Source of the DNA: Pochonia chlamydosporia 170 | Lineage: Eukaryota > Ascomycota > Sordariomycetes > Hypocreales > Clavicipitaceae | Length of the DNA: 64,000 nt | Reading direction: 5' to 3' | Assembly: GCF_001653235.2 (NCBI RefSeq) | Contig: NC_035793.1 | Location: 1,798,001-1,862,000 of the forward strand | Shown: positions 43,076-53,200 of the stretch, piece by piece | Numbering within the stretch: the stretch's first letter is position 1 | Layout of the letters: each line of letters opens with the position of its first letter | Made by a program: the position numbers and the translations under genes | Notes under the pieces: model-generated | What the model was told of the DNA's origin: nothing | Database searches by the model: none | What the model saw: the letters and a program-made list of their open reading frames with translations, nothing else

Positions 43076-46000
43076 ATGAGCGCCTGGATGAACGACGCCG
43101 TCCCCAACCACAATGGAAACGGCTTCCCTCACATCAACGATCCCAACTCTGCCGGTGCCATGATGGATCCCTCTGCCTTTATGGCCAACCCGGGTCAGTT
43201 TAACCCGGGACAATTTCCCAACCAGCAACAGATGGCTGGTATGCAGAATGGTCCAATGCGACACGGCTCGCCGACGTACCAGAATCAAACCCAGAACCAA
43301 ACCCCGAACCCGAACCAGAACCCGAACCAGAATCCCGTCTATCAAACCAACTCCGTAATTCCATCAAAACGACCTCGTCCCCGCGAAGATAGCGTCACCG
43401 GGTCGCCTGGCCACAATCCGGGCATGCAACCGCCGTCGCGTTCGGAAACGCCGCAACAACAGACTTTTGCTGGCTTCCAGCAAGGCGCTGGTGCCATGCC
43501 TCAGCAGAACCCAAGCCAATTCCCTCATCTGCAAGCTAATGGCTCTGCCAATGCCAGCCCATCTCCTATCATGGGAAATCAGATGCGACCGGGAAATGTC
43601 CCGCAACGAGTTGCTACCGCGTCACCTCATCCCTTTTCACCTGGCCCACAGCAACAGTTCAGTGGCTCGCAAGCATCTCCCATTCCCTCTGAGCATGGCA
43701 CGCCACAACCAAACCAGTACATGCAAAACATGCCTCCCGGATACAACCCCGGGTACGCGCAATCGCCTTCAAATCCTCGTCCGTCTCCCAATCCCAACGC
43801 GATGGCTGGCGCTCCTGCTGGCGGTCAGATGATGCCTCAGCAGATGGGACAAATGCCACAGCACATGGGCCAGATGCCGCCCAATATGTATCAACAAATG
43901 CAACAACAGATGCAGCAACAACAACAGGGCCAGCAGCCAGGTCAGCAACAACCCGGTCAGCAACAACAGCAGCCAGGTCAACCGAGACAACAGGGGATGA
44001 TGGATCAACAGAAGATGGCGGCGTACCAAATGCGTCTGCATCAGCAATTACAAGGCAATATTCAGATGCAGGCACAAATGCAAGCCCAAGGTATGGGCCG
44101 CGGCATGATGCCGAAGCAGCAGATGCCTGGTATGCCCAACGGCCAAATGCCTCAAGGCGCTATGAGACAGCAACCGAGGCCAATGGGAAACATTAATCCT
44201 GAACAATTTATGAAGAACCTGACAACTCTGATGACTGCGAAAGGACTGCCTTTGGACACGAATCCCATTGTCGGTGACAGACCGGTCAATCTCGTCATGC
44301 TGTTCCAGCTCGTACAATCCAAGGGTGGCTACAAGAATGTGACTGCGGCCAACGGTTGGGCAATGTGTGCCCAGGCTTTGGGGCTGCCGGCGCAAATACC
44401 TACCGTAGCACCGACCTTGAAGCAAGTTTATGAGCGAAATCTGGCAAAGTTCGAGGAGGTTTGGATCGCACAGCAAAAACACAGGATGATGCAGCAGAAT
44501 GCAGGCATGGCCGGTCCAGGAACGCCTCAAAAGCAGATGCAGCCAGGTCAGCAACAAATGAATCAAGGACAGATGCCGCAAGGCCAGCAGCAGCAAACGC
44601 CTCACATGCAACAACAAACCCCAATGAAACCTGGCCAACCTCCCGTCAATGGATTCTCGACCCCTCAACCACCACAGCAACAGCAACAACAACCTCATCA
44701 GCAACCACCACAGCAGCCTCAGCTTCCCCCTCACGCACAACAACAACCACCCCAGCAGCAGTCTCAACAGCAGCAACCTATGGCACAACAACAACAGCAA
44801 CAACATACCCCGAATGCCAATTCGGTATCGGGGCACAGGAACAGCATGTCAAGAGGCATGGATGCCCCCGCACCCAACGACTACTCTATGCAATCTCCGG
44901 CACATGCTCGACCCGGTAGTGTCTCTGTTGATGGCCGACAAGCCACTCCCATGTCAGCTGTTGGTGTTGAACATCACATGCCTCGAATGCCTCCGAAACC
45001 GGAAGACTATAGCCCTTGCGCAAGAGAGCTGTCAACGTATGGTGGAGTTGACCTTCATGCTGCCAACCTTCTGGGTGCTGAGTTGGAGCGATGGGAACCG
45101 ACCGTACCCTCTGTGAATGAGCTGGGCAACATTGACATCTCTGCCCTGACCCGCAGCATCCAGTGCGGTATTCATGGCGAGGTACGCCTGGCTCTGGATA
45201 CACTGGCAACGATTTCGTCGTCACCAAACCAGGGGCACTTCCTGCATCTCAGAGCTTGTGATGATTTAGTTGAGGCTTTGGTAGACTGCGCAGAGTCTCA
45301 AGTAGATCTACTTGTTGAGAACACAGCGGAGGTCACTGACGAAATTCAACTCACAGCATATGAAGACGTTGTAAGAAGCTGCCGAATTGAACGATGGGCT
45401 GTGAGGGACGTCCCTGCCTTTGGAAGCACCGAGTATGAAATGGACCGAGCTGTGGATCGATTGATTTGCATAATGACGATATTGCGCAACGTTTCATTCC
45501 CCGGAGAGAACAACGATAACCACATCGTCCTATGTGAAGAATCCGTCGTCAAGATGCTCTGCTCCATCATTCGCTACCTCGGTACTCGGACAATGCTTCT
45601 GCGGACACACGCCAACACACTTGATTTTATGAAGGACGTGGTGGTTCTGCTCTCAAACATTGCAAGCCAATTAGAGATCCCCGGTCGTGAACAAGCTTTG
45701 AGTCTTGTGCAATTTCTGCTCACTTTTGCTCCGATCCCGGGCCCAACAATGTCCAACGACTCGCTTACCTTCACGCCTTACGACCCAAGCATTCATTCCT
45801 ATCTCCCCCATGCTGTTGACGCGCTAGCTAAGTTGTTGGCTCGTGATGAACCAAATAGGGGCTTCTACAAGGCGCTCTTTGCAGTTGATTCTTCTTCACC
45901 GTTGGCCAACGAGTTGCTCATTCGAACCTTTGCTTTGGCGATATCTCCGCTGCCAGATAAGGCTAAGGAACAATTCCGACCAACTACATTTCCGCCTCTG

Positions 46001-46435
46001 TTTGAGACGAGGAAGCCTTTCCTCATGCAAGGTCTCCTTGGCGCGGAAATCATAGCTTCTCTAGTGCCGGGATCTGAACCAGGAATGGCTCGAGCTCTTC
46101 TTGCATCTGGCAATTGTCTTGCGCAGAACCTCATCAAATTAATACAGGAACTTAGTATCTTGTACGAAAAGCCACCTCCGCCGGCCCGTGGAGGTAGTCG
46201 AGCTGCGGCAGCCAGAAAGGATCCGGAGCTCGTGTACATTGTCGTTGTAGCCGTTTCCCTTCTACGCCGTTTGGCCGAAAAGGCCAGGGATTCTGCTGGG
46301 ACGGCAACGTCAGGTATCGCAGAATTGCTACCGCAACCGCAGATGTTGATGGACGCATTGATGATGCAATCTCCGGAGTGGACAAAAGAAGGGCTTCTCC
46401 CACAATTGACGGCGGTATTGAACTTGGATGGATGA
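43076..46435 (+). CDS. SWI1: SWI/SNF chromatin-remodelling subunit SWI1 (ARID domain), 1119 aa
   Basis: This is a single long exon of 1119 residues. The N-terminal 370 residues are Gln/Pro/Met/Asn-rich and disordered, with polyglutamine stretches (QQMQQQQQGQQPGQQ). The ARID DNA-binding domain spans about 375-470, with EQFMKNLTTLMTAKGLPLD, GDRPVNLVMLFQLVQSKGGY and the APTLKQVYERNLAKFEEV end. A second Gln/Pro-rich region follows. The C-terminal 480 residues are helical and armadillo-like, the part that contacts other remodeller subunits. This order is that of fungal Swi1, the ARID1-type subunit of the SWI/SNF complex, which acts in the nucleus to open chromatin for transcription. MSAWMNDAVPNHNGNG follows a long pyrimidine-rich leader, and no in-frame start is nearer the repeats. 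It is the only gene next to the 6.5-kb empty region. Confidence 0.92.
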   Translation: MSAWMNDAVPNHNGNGFPHINDPNSAGAMMDPSAFMANPGQFNPGQFPNQQQMAGMQNGPMRHGSPTYQNQTQNQTPNPNQNPNQNPVYQTNSVIPSKRPRPREDSVTGSPGHNPGMQPPSRSETPQQQTFAGFQQGAGAMPQQNPSQFPHLQANGSANASPSPIMGNQMRPGNVPQRVATASPHPFSPGPQQQFSGSQASPIPSEHGTPQPNQYMQNMPPGYNPGYAQSPSNPRPSPNPNAMAGAPAGGQMMPQQMGQMPQHMGQMPPNMYQQMQQQMQQQQQGQQPGQQQPGQQQQQPGQPRQQGMMDQQKMAAYQMRLHQQLQGNIQMQAQMQAQGMGRGMMPKQQMPGMPNGQMPQGAMRQQPRPMGNINPEQFMKNLTTLMTAKGLPLDTNPIVGDRPVNLVMLFQLVQSKGGYKNVTAANGWAMCAQALGLPAQIPTVAPTLKQVYERNLAKFEEVWIAQQKHRMMQQNAGMAGPGTPQKQMQPGQQQMNQGQMPQGQQQQTPHMQQQTPMKPGQPPVNGFSTPQPPQQQQQQPHQQPPQQPQLPPHAQQQPPQQQSQQQQPMAQQQQQQHTPNANSVSGHRNSMSRGMDAPAPNDYSMQSPAHARPGSVSVDGRQATPMSAVGVEHHMPRMPPKPEDYSPCARELSTYGGVDLHAANLLGAELERWEPTVPSVNELGNIDISALTRSIQCGIHGEVRLALDTLATISSSPNQGHFLHLRACDDLVEALVDCAESQVDLLVENTAEVTDEIQLTAYEDVVRSCRIERWAVRDVPAFGSTEYEMDRAVDRLICIMTILRNVSFPGENNDNHIVLCEESVVKMLCSIIRYLGTRTMLLRTHANTLDFMKDVVVLLSNIASQLEIPGREQALSLVQFLLTFAPIPGPTMSNDSLTFTPYDPSIHSYLPHAVDALAKLLARDEPNRGFYKALFAVDSSSPLANELLIRTFALAISPLPDKAKEQFRPTTFPPLFETRKPFLMQGLLGAEIIASLVPGSEPGMARALLASGNCLAQNLIKLIQELSILYEKPPPPARGGSRAAAARKDPELVYIVVVAVSLLRRLAEKARDSAGTATSGIAELLPQPQMLMDALMMQSPEWTKEGLLPQLTAVLNLDG

Positions 46436-46928
46436 GCTGACGCAATGTGTTGATAATCACACCTGATATTGGTATGACTGCCCCTGTTTTGCTGCAGCGT
46501 TTTTAAGAGACGGTTTTCTTTTCTGGACACGTCTGCTCAGCGAATATCAAAAACTGATGGATGAATGTGCAAAGCACATGGTGTATTTTTTTGGTCTTTG
46601 TTCTTTATTATTAACATTTCACTTATGTTTTTGTAACGGTGTATCAGACGACGGCGCATAGCTAGATTTGCATGGAGATGCGAACTTGATTTGGAAAGGA
46701 CAAACTTTGGGGTATATCCTATAGGACAGGTGTACATAGGTGCGGGAGCGTGAGACATAAACTGATACCACATAACTATTCGAAGATGCCCCGTATTCTG
46801 CAGTTGCCCTAGTGTACAATATGGTTGATCGCCAAATATGCTGTGACAGTACTAATACATTTGAAGCCAGGTCGTGAGACATCAGGCCATTGATTCTTGT
46901 TCACCCCTTTCTGTTCCCAACTGCTTCC
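46436..46928. other. 3' intergenic between convergent SWI1 and IMG2
   Basis: This 493-bp stretch holds both 3' UTRs. No other feature was seen. Confidence 0.6.
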
Positions 46929-47504
46929 CTAGAATCCGCGCTCTAATAACCATGACTTGGTCCTGTCGTAGAAATTGCCCTATTGTCACATCTGTTAGCA
47001 ACTTCTAATCCACAAAAAATCGTGTAGCAGACGAAAGCAGTTGTATATGCCTTCGGGTATTGAACTACACACCTTAAGCTCCAGGTGTTGTGTCAATGGA
47101 TTGAGTCTAATATCGCCCCTGCTCACACCAAGGGACTCTACCAGATCCTCCAACAGCTTCTTGCGGTCACCATCCACCTTTTTAATGAAGACCACCTCGC
47201 GATTGCCTCCTGACGTGAACCGTCGGTAGACGGGCAGTTGTGCTGATGGCGTGCGGCGAACTATGTAAGGAGAGCCTGTAAACTCTTCGGGCGACTTCGT
47301 AGGAGGAGGGGTGGGACCGCGACTTATAGGTGTGTAGCTGCGAGTACCTTTGCTGGTGGCGGTGGTAAGGGACCGTGAGGATTGCGCAGGGGCGAGTTTG
47401 CAGGTTTGGAAGTTGGGTGGGGTGGTGAGAGCGATTCCACAGAAGCTCGGCTTGAGGAGGCAGCTTGACCCTCTTGCGAGGGCTCGAGAGACGTATTGAT
47501 GCAT
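46929..47504 (-). CDS. IMG2: Mitochondrial large-subunit ribosomal protein mL49 (IMG2), 160 aa
   Basis: Exons 47073-47504 and 46929-46979 flank a 93-nt intron (GTGTGT donor, GCTAAC branch, CAATAG acceptor), giving 160 residues. The N-terminus is rich in Ser/Arg/Ala, consistent with a mitochondrial targeting peptide (MHQYVSRALARGSSCLLKPS). The conserved domain runs from YIVRRTPSAQLPVYRRFTSG through REVVFIKKVDGDRKKLLEDL and NPLTQHLELK. The short second exon supplies the family's end, GNFYDRTKSWLLERGF. The ATG at 47504 was chosen because the upstream frame lacks a proper start and the targeting sequence begins here. The protein is a structural part of the mitoribosome. It is divergent from eIF3e, with 530 bp between starts. 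Confidence 0.88.
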
Positions 47505-48034
47505 GATGGGCTGTGGAAAGCAGCCAAAAAGCGATTTGGGTTCGTTGATGGACTGGTGGCTGTTCGCTTGATGGTGGTATTTCGACGTCTGTATGGCGGC
47601 TAACAACAGGAAATCATGTAGTTTGACTTTTAATTCATGAAGGAGCAATAAGAACTCGCCAAAAGATTGTCAATTGATCTCAATGACAGGAAAACCAGCA
47701 ATCAGCATAGACATTGCGAACTTGGTCGTTCCCCAATGCGAAGCTATCCCAAAAATCTCATGGTCACATGACCAACGCGTACGGGAGCCCGGCAAATCCC
47801 CGGCGCGCGTGGACAGCCCCCCACAGCACTTTGTGTATTGGCGAAATTCACCAAAAATCTGCCCCTCCATCTGGATTTGCGTGTGGGCGAGTTGCGTCTT
47901 TACCATCCTTGCGAAACGAACGAGCGATTCGCCGTCTTGCGGAGCCAAAATAGTCAACGTCTTCAAGCCCTTGACATCCCTTGACCTGGAAGAAAATTGC
48001 TCGAAAGGCTCCATCATCTACGAAAACCTTCACC
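47505..48034. promoter_or_regulatory. Divergent IMG2-eIF3e promoter region
   Basis: 530 bp lie between start codons of two translation genes (mitochondrial and cytosolic). It contains an ACGCGT at 47775-47780 and a near-palindrome GGTCACATGACC at 47762-47773. No gene was seen. Confidence 0.5.
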
Positions 48035-49431
48035 ATGGAGGATATTCTCACGGCCGTCTCGGCCGAAGGCTCATCGATTATGCCCCAGCTGGCACCACAT
48101 CTCAGCAGACACCTGTTGTTTCCGCTCATCCAGTTCGAAGGAGACAAGGCTGAGGAGAAGGGCGATAGCGACATGGCCAAGAAGATTTTGTCCGGAAAGA
48201 TTAAGCTGTTGGAGGATACCAACATGACTGATTATGTTGCGACTCTGTACTGCGAACTTCACGGCGTTTCTGACCCGCCTGCCGAATATACCAAGAAGAG
48301 ACAGGATGTTTTGGCGCAGCTGGAGAAATATGAGCAAGCCACTGCTAAGATTGCGGATCTCTTGACGCAGGACGAAGTTGTCAACGGTCTTCGAAGTGAC
48401 AAGGTTGCCAACTTGGAGTTCTTGAAGAATCAGCACGGAGTGAGTTTGCGGCCGGCTCAGAGATTGCGGAAATCTCTCGAACGTAATAGGAAAACGAGAT
48501 GCTAACAACGCCGTAGGTTACTATGGAAATGGTCAACGCCCTCTACGACTTTGGACAGTTCCAATTCAGATGCGGCCAGTACGGTCCCGCAGCCGATATG
48601 CTGTATCAGTTCCGAGTTCTCTCCACCGACAACGACAAGGTCTCTGCCTCAACCTGGGGCAAGCTCGCCTCCGAGATCCTCTCCACAAACTGGGAGTCAG
48701 CCGTCGACGAGCTCAAGAACGTCAAGGAGGGCATAGACTCCAAGCTCTTCAACAACCCGCGCGCGCAGCTCGACCACCGAACCATGCTGGTCCACTGGTC
48801 GCTGTTCCCCCTGTTCAACTGGGAGGGTGCTCGTGAGCCCATCCTCGACATGTTCTTCTCCGCTGCCTACATCAACACCATCCAGACCTCGTGCCCCTGG
48901 ATCCTGCGATACCTCATCGCCGCCGTCATCACCGGCCGCACCCGTGCCCGAAACAGCTCAACGCAGCAGAAGCAGCTTAAGGACATTGTCCGCTATGTTC
49001 GCCAGGAGGCCTACGAGTATGCCGACCCCATCACTCAGTTCGTCAATGCCCTCTACATTGCACACGACTTCAACGCCGCCCGCGAGGCCCTCCGCCAGGC
49101 TGAGGAGGTCTGCCGAAGCGACTTCTTCCTCGCCTCTTCTGCCGACGCCTTTGTCAATGCTGCCCGCCACCTCATCTGCGAGAGCTACTGCAAGATCTTT
49201 AGCCGCATGAACATCCGTGACCTTAGCGCCAAGCTCGGCCTCAACCCTGACGAGGGCGAGAAGTGGATCGTCAACTTGATTAGAGAGACGAGACTGGATG
49301 CCAAGATTGACAGCCAGGACGGCACTGTCATTATGAACCACCCGCCCAACAATGTTTACCAGCAGGTCATTGAGAAGACCAAGGGTGGATTTTTCAGAAC
49401 GCAGGTTCTCAACGCTGCTGTTTCCAAGTAA
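48035..49431 (+). CDS. INT6: Translation initiation factor eIF3 subunit e (INT6), 439 aa
   Basis: Exons 48035-48439 and 48517-49431 flank a 77-nt intron (GTGAGT donor, GCTAACA branch, CGTAG acceptor), giving 439 residues, the family length. The N-terminal helical domain contains [20 protein letters not shown] and [20 protein letters not shown]. The middle has [20 protein letters not shown] and [20 protein letters not shown]. The PCI domain, with [40 protein letters not shown] and [11 protein letters not shown], lies in the C-terminal half. eIF3e is a PCI-scaffold subunit of eIF3, which recruits mRNA and the 43S complex. The second exon shows strong C-ending codon preference, consistent with high expression. 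The assignment is secure. Confidence 0.95.
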
Positions 49432-50209
49432 AGATGCATCAGCAACCGACATACAGGGCAATATTTTACTATTTTGCTCGCTCACAAAATTTTACTCTTT
49501 ATAAGGGCATGCCGTCGGGGAAAAAGAAACATCTAGAAAGCGATGTCTTTTTTTAAAAGGTCCAAATTCCCAAAGTGGAACGTCTGGGGAGGCATGGCAG
49601 AGGAAGAATGAAAATCTAGAGTGTAGCTGCTAACCTTGGCTCTTTCTTTCATAAAGTGAGAGGATAAAGGTGGCAAGTAGCTGAGGGGTTTTAACGAAAA
49701 GGAAAGGAGAGTGAGATGGACGAAATGGCCCTGTTTTATATCTTGTTTATCCCCCTTGCCTCCCACTCCCTGGTGATGCGGTTTGCATTGCATGGCGTTT
49801 TTAATTTTTCGGATATTCGGGAGAAGAAGGGTTCTTAGGCAAGGGGGGCCAAATAGTAGAGCTATGGATGGAACCTATGCGGTTTTGATGGGTGGGAATT
49901 TCTAAAAAGCGAAGAGAAATAAACATGATCTGTTAAAAGCCGTGCTATCCTCATACTTGTGCGATGTGTCGCTCGTGGATTAGCTGCAATTCACTGCCTG
50001 GAAGATGCTAAAGTCCGCAAATTGTGATAGGTATGCTAGATGTACAAGTTTTAAGCTGTTATAATTTACTTTTGTCTACACCTCATTACAGTCATTACTT
50101 CATTGAATGGGCCCTCTTATGGAGCTTCATCTCCTGCTTGCCTTACAGGTAAATATTTCTGCAGAACCCTTGGCGAGTTGGCGGTATGCTGCTGCTTATG
50201 CTGGCCGTC
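49432..50209. other. 3' intergenic between convergent eIF3e and APC1
   Basis: This 778-bp stretch holds both 3' UTRs and simple-sequence patches only. No credible coding frame or RNA gene was seen. Confidence 0.6.
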
Positions 50210-53200
50210 CTACTGCTCCCCTTCTCGTGCAGCAAGCCAGACCTGACCCTTCAGTGCTTCAATTGAGCTATCCCTCATCCACCATATGTCGCCGCTCGAG
50301 TCGTGGGGCGTCATGTTTTGTCCTATCGTCTCATTGGATTGGGAGTCGCCTGGTTTAATGGTTGCTTGGCTGTCGTGGATGCTGGGCGTACTGGTTCTCA
50401 GCAGCCTCTCACGAGCGGCTCCCCATTCAAAGAGAAGCCGTGCCCCTTCAAGACGTTCTCTGTCACCGCCATCCATGATACCCCTCTCCATTTCCATTCG
50501 GGCATCTACCGCGGACCCTACTTCCTGCTCCCTCTCACTGTTCTCCATGAGTGCTGCCCGCTCCGCGTAGCTCACATTTCGTAGTTTGTCTAGTCCAAAG
50601 ATCCACTCAAGTGGGCTATCTCCCTTGCTGTCATCGCCTAATGTTCTTAGTGTAGAGGCGAAAGCCCCTTCTCGCGGTGGGCGTCTTCGTAGGTATATGC
50701 TTTGGGTTTGTGCAAACGCTTGCCTCAGCTCATCGTTGGAGAAGTCGAGAGTTATGTCCCAAAACTGTGGCCCACAGGACGTCGATAAGCTGGAAATTTG
50801 GTCGAGAGGAGGCAAAAGGCATGGAGTGGTACGATATAGAATGTGCTCTGAAGAGGACTCCTGCTTCATCTTGATCTGCACAGAAACAGACACCGGCTGC
50901 CCAGTCAGGACATCCTTGGCAACCAAACAACGTTGCTCCGTTGCCAAAACCCAAAAGTGGCGAAAGGCTTGGAGATGTGATCTGTTGTCCATCACGTTAG
51001 TCGGAAAAATTGGATAAAATGACACTAATAAGGCCGCAATTGCTAAGTTGCTGGCACCAAATGTTACAGTCCCACATCCCAGGAAAAGCGATCCGATGGC
51101 CAAATGAGCGGCAAGATGTGATCCGTAGGGAATATCTGGGTTGTCTCTGCCGTGCAGGGAGCGTAGTCGCCTAAGAACCGGGATGTCGCCAGTTCCGGCC
51201 ATGACGATGGAGCAAGACAAAGCAAGGATGTCTTGGCACATTCTAGCATTCGACCTTGCTAGTTCCTCATCGTACAAAGGCGCTGCATCTGGATGAGGCC
51301 GTGGAGTGGCTTCAATGTTGGAAATGCGGATGAATTGATCAAGATAATGCAACAGCAGGTCGCGAACCTTGGTGGAAGCACTCCCTGAGAACCGTAAAGC
51401 AATGGAAAAGCAAATTCCAGTCATGATACTGAAAAATGGAAGGTCCGTAGAGCGTAGTTTCGTTGTACCTTGCAATTTGTGTCGAGCGCGATACGGAGCA
51501 GGGAGACTGTCACGGATCCATGCGAATGTAGGCTCAATTTTCGACCAGAGAATCAAATTCTTGGTCACGGTTCGAAGGAGGAGTATATCTGGCCGAACGT
51601 AATCGAACTGTAAGACAGAATCGGGAACGTCAATTTTTCGGGCCACAATTTGATCTTCAGACTTCATGAATATGAGAGCGATGGCCATGACAGCACCAGC
51701 AGATGCTCTGTCAAGAATGTGGACAATATCGACATTCTTGGTCGCTGTTGCGTGGGCAATTAGCTTCTCAGTTAGCTTCATATCATGTAAGCCTTTTAGA
51801 TCGCCGCCCTTGCCCAAGTTGATCAGACCCAGGGCAAAGCCGGCAGCAAGACGATAGCATTCGCTTCTGAGAGGCTCCTCTTCATCCTCTTCATCAATGT
51901 GCTCTATCTCTGACAGCATGATTTCACTCATACGTCGGTGCTGGCTGTTACAGTACAAGAGGCCGATGCCCATGATGCCAGACGTTTGCGTGAGCGGCGA
52001 TAGATTTAACTCTGCAGCACCGCGAGGAAGCATGCGAGTAGCATGGACGGAAAGCAGTCGAGTGATGAGAGAGTCCATGGTGCCCATGTATGACGCTGCC
52101 AGACCCAGTAGCAATCCAATAGATGTCATGGTATGTTTGGGCGTGAGATACTTGAACGCAACCCACTTGGCGACGCCTTTTAGATGCCCGTTCAAACCAA
52201 GAGCCAAGAGAAATCCAGCATGTCTGTTGCTTAGCTCCTGTGCTGGTTTATTGTACAAAATCCAAGAAGTATCGATTCCCTTGGCCTGTGGTGAAATTGC
52301 TAGGCCCGCGGCAACACCTTGGTGGAAGAAGCCCCAGCAAACCTTCTCCTCTGTGAACAGTGATTTGTCAACCCCAACGGTGACGTTGGTTGGTTTGACA
52401 ATGCAATTCAAATTGAAGCCGCCTATGTGGAATTTCTGAGTTATCAGAGGGAAGCGTAGACTGTAATATAGCAGAGCGCGGCCAGCTGGAATTGCAAGTG
52501 TGCCCGTAGCAATCCTGGAAACAAGCTCCTTTTGTTTCTCCAAGTATTCGCTCTCTGGCCAACTTGGATTAGGGTTCAGGCGAACGACTCTGGCTTTATG
52601 GGTTGAAAGTAGGTCTTGAGCTTCATTGAGCCGACGGTCATCTTTGAAAAGGGTTCGAATTACCGCTTGACGTTCCGTGCCCTCACCTTCATCGTACCCG
52701 GTGTTGTTAGCCTCATCCACACTCTGACAGAGCAATTTGAAGTCCCATGTAGCCATGTGGGTGGGTGCCAAGATGTTAGCCACGCCTTGTCGAGGTCGTC
52801 GGCCTGGCTTGACAATCAGGCTAATGTCGCTTCTCTTCACCAAATCTAGGAGGTTAATCGACCAATGCGAGGGAGGGTGTGGCTGGCATAAAGAGATGGC
52901 GTCTTGAAGAGGAACTAAAACAGCTTCAGGCAGCGTTTCGAGGATTTGGCTTGTGAAACCACAATCCAGCAGCGCCTCCACCATCTCAACAGCGGTTGAT
53001 TTTGGTTTTATCACTCTGAAGAAGTGCTTGAACATGAGCGTTCTCGTGGTAATACCATCCCATCTCTTATCCTGCATCTTTTCAGCCTCAGAAATCCGTG
53101 AGCTGGAGAAGTAAATATCAGCGGGTGTCAGACAAGGCTTCCCACGAAGCCCGGCGAGGCGACATTGAATCCATTCCAACACATCTGGACGAACTGGAGG

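Noticed and set aside
44048..44836. 262-codon minus-strand frame opposite SWI1
   Set aside because: Its Leu/His/Arg-rich translation is the antisense of the Gln/Pro codons of SWI1; a shadow frame.
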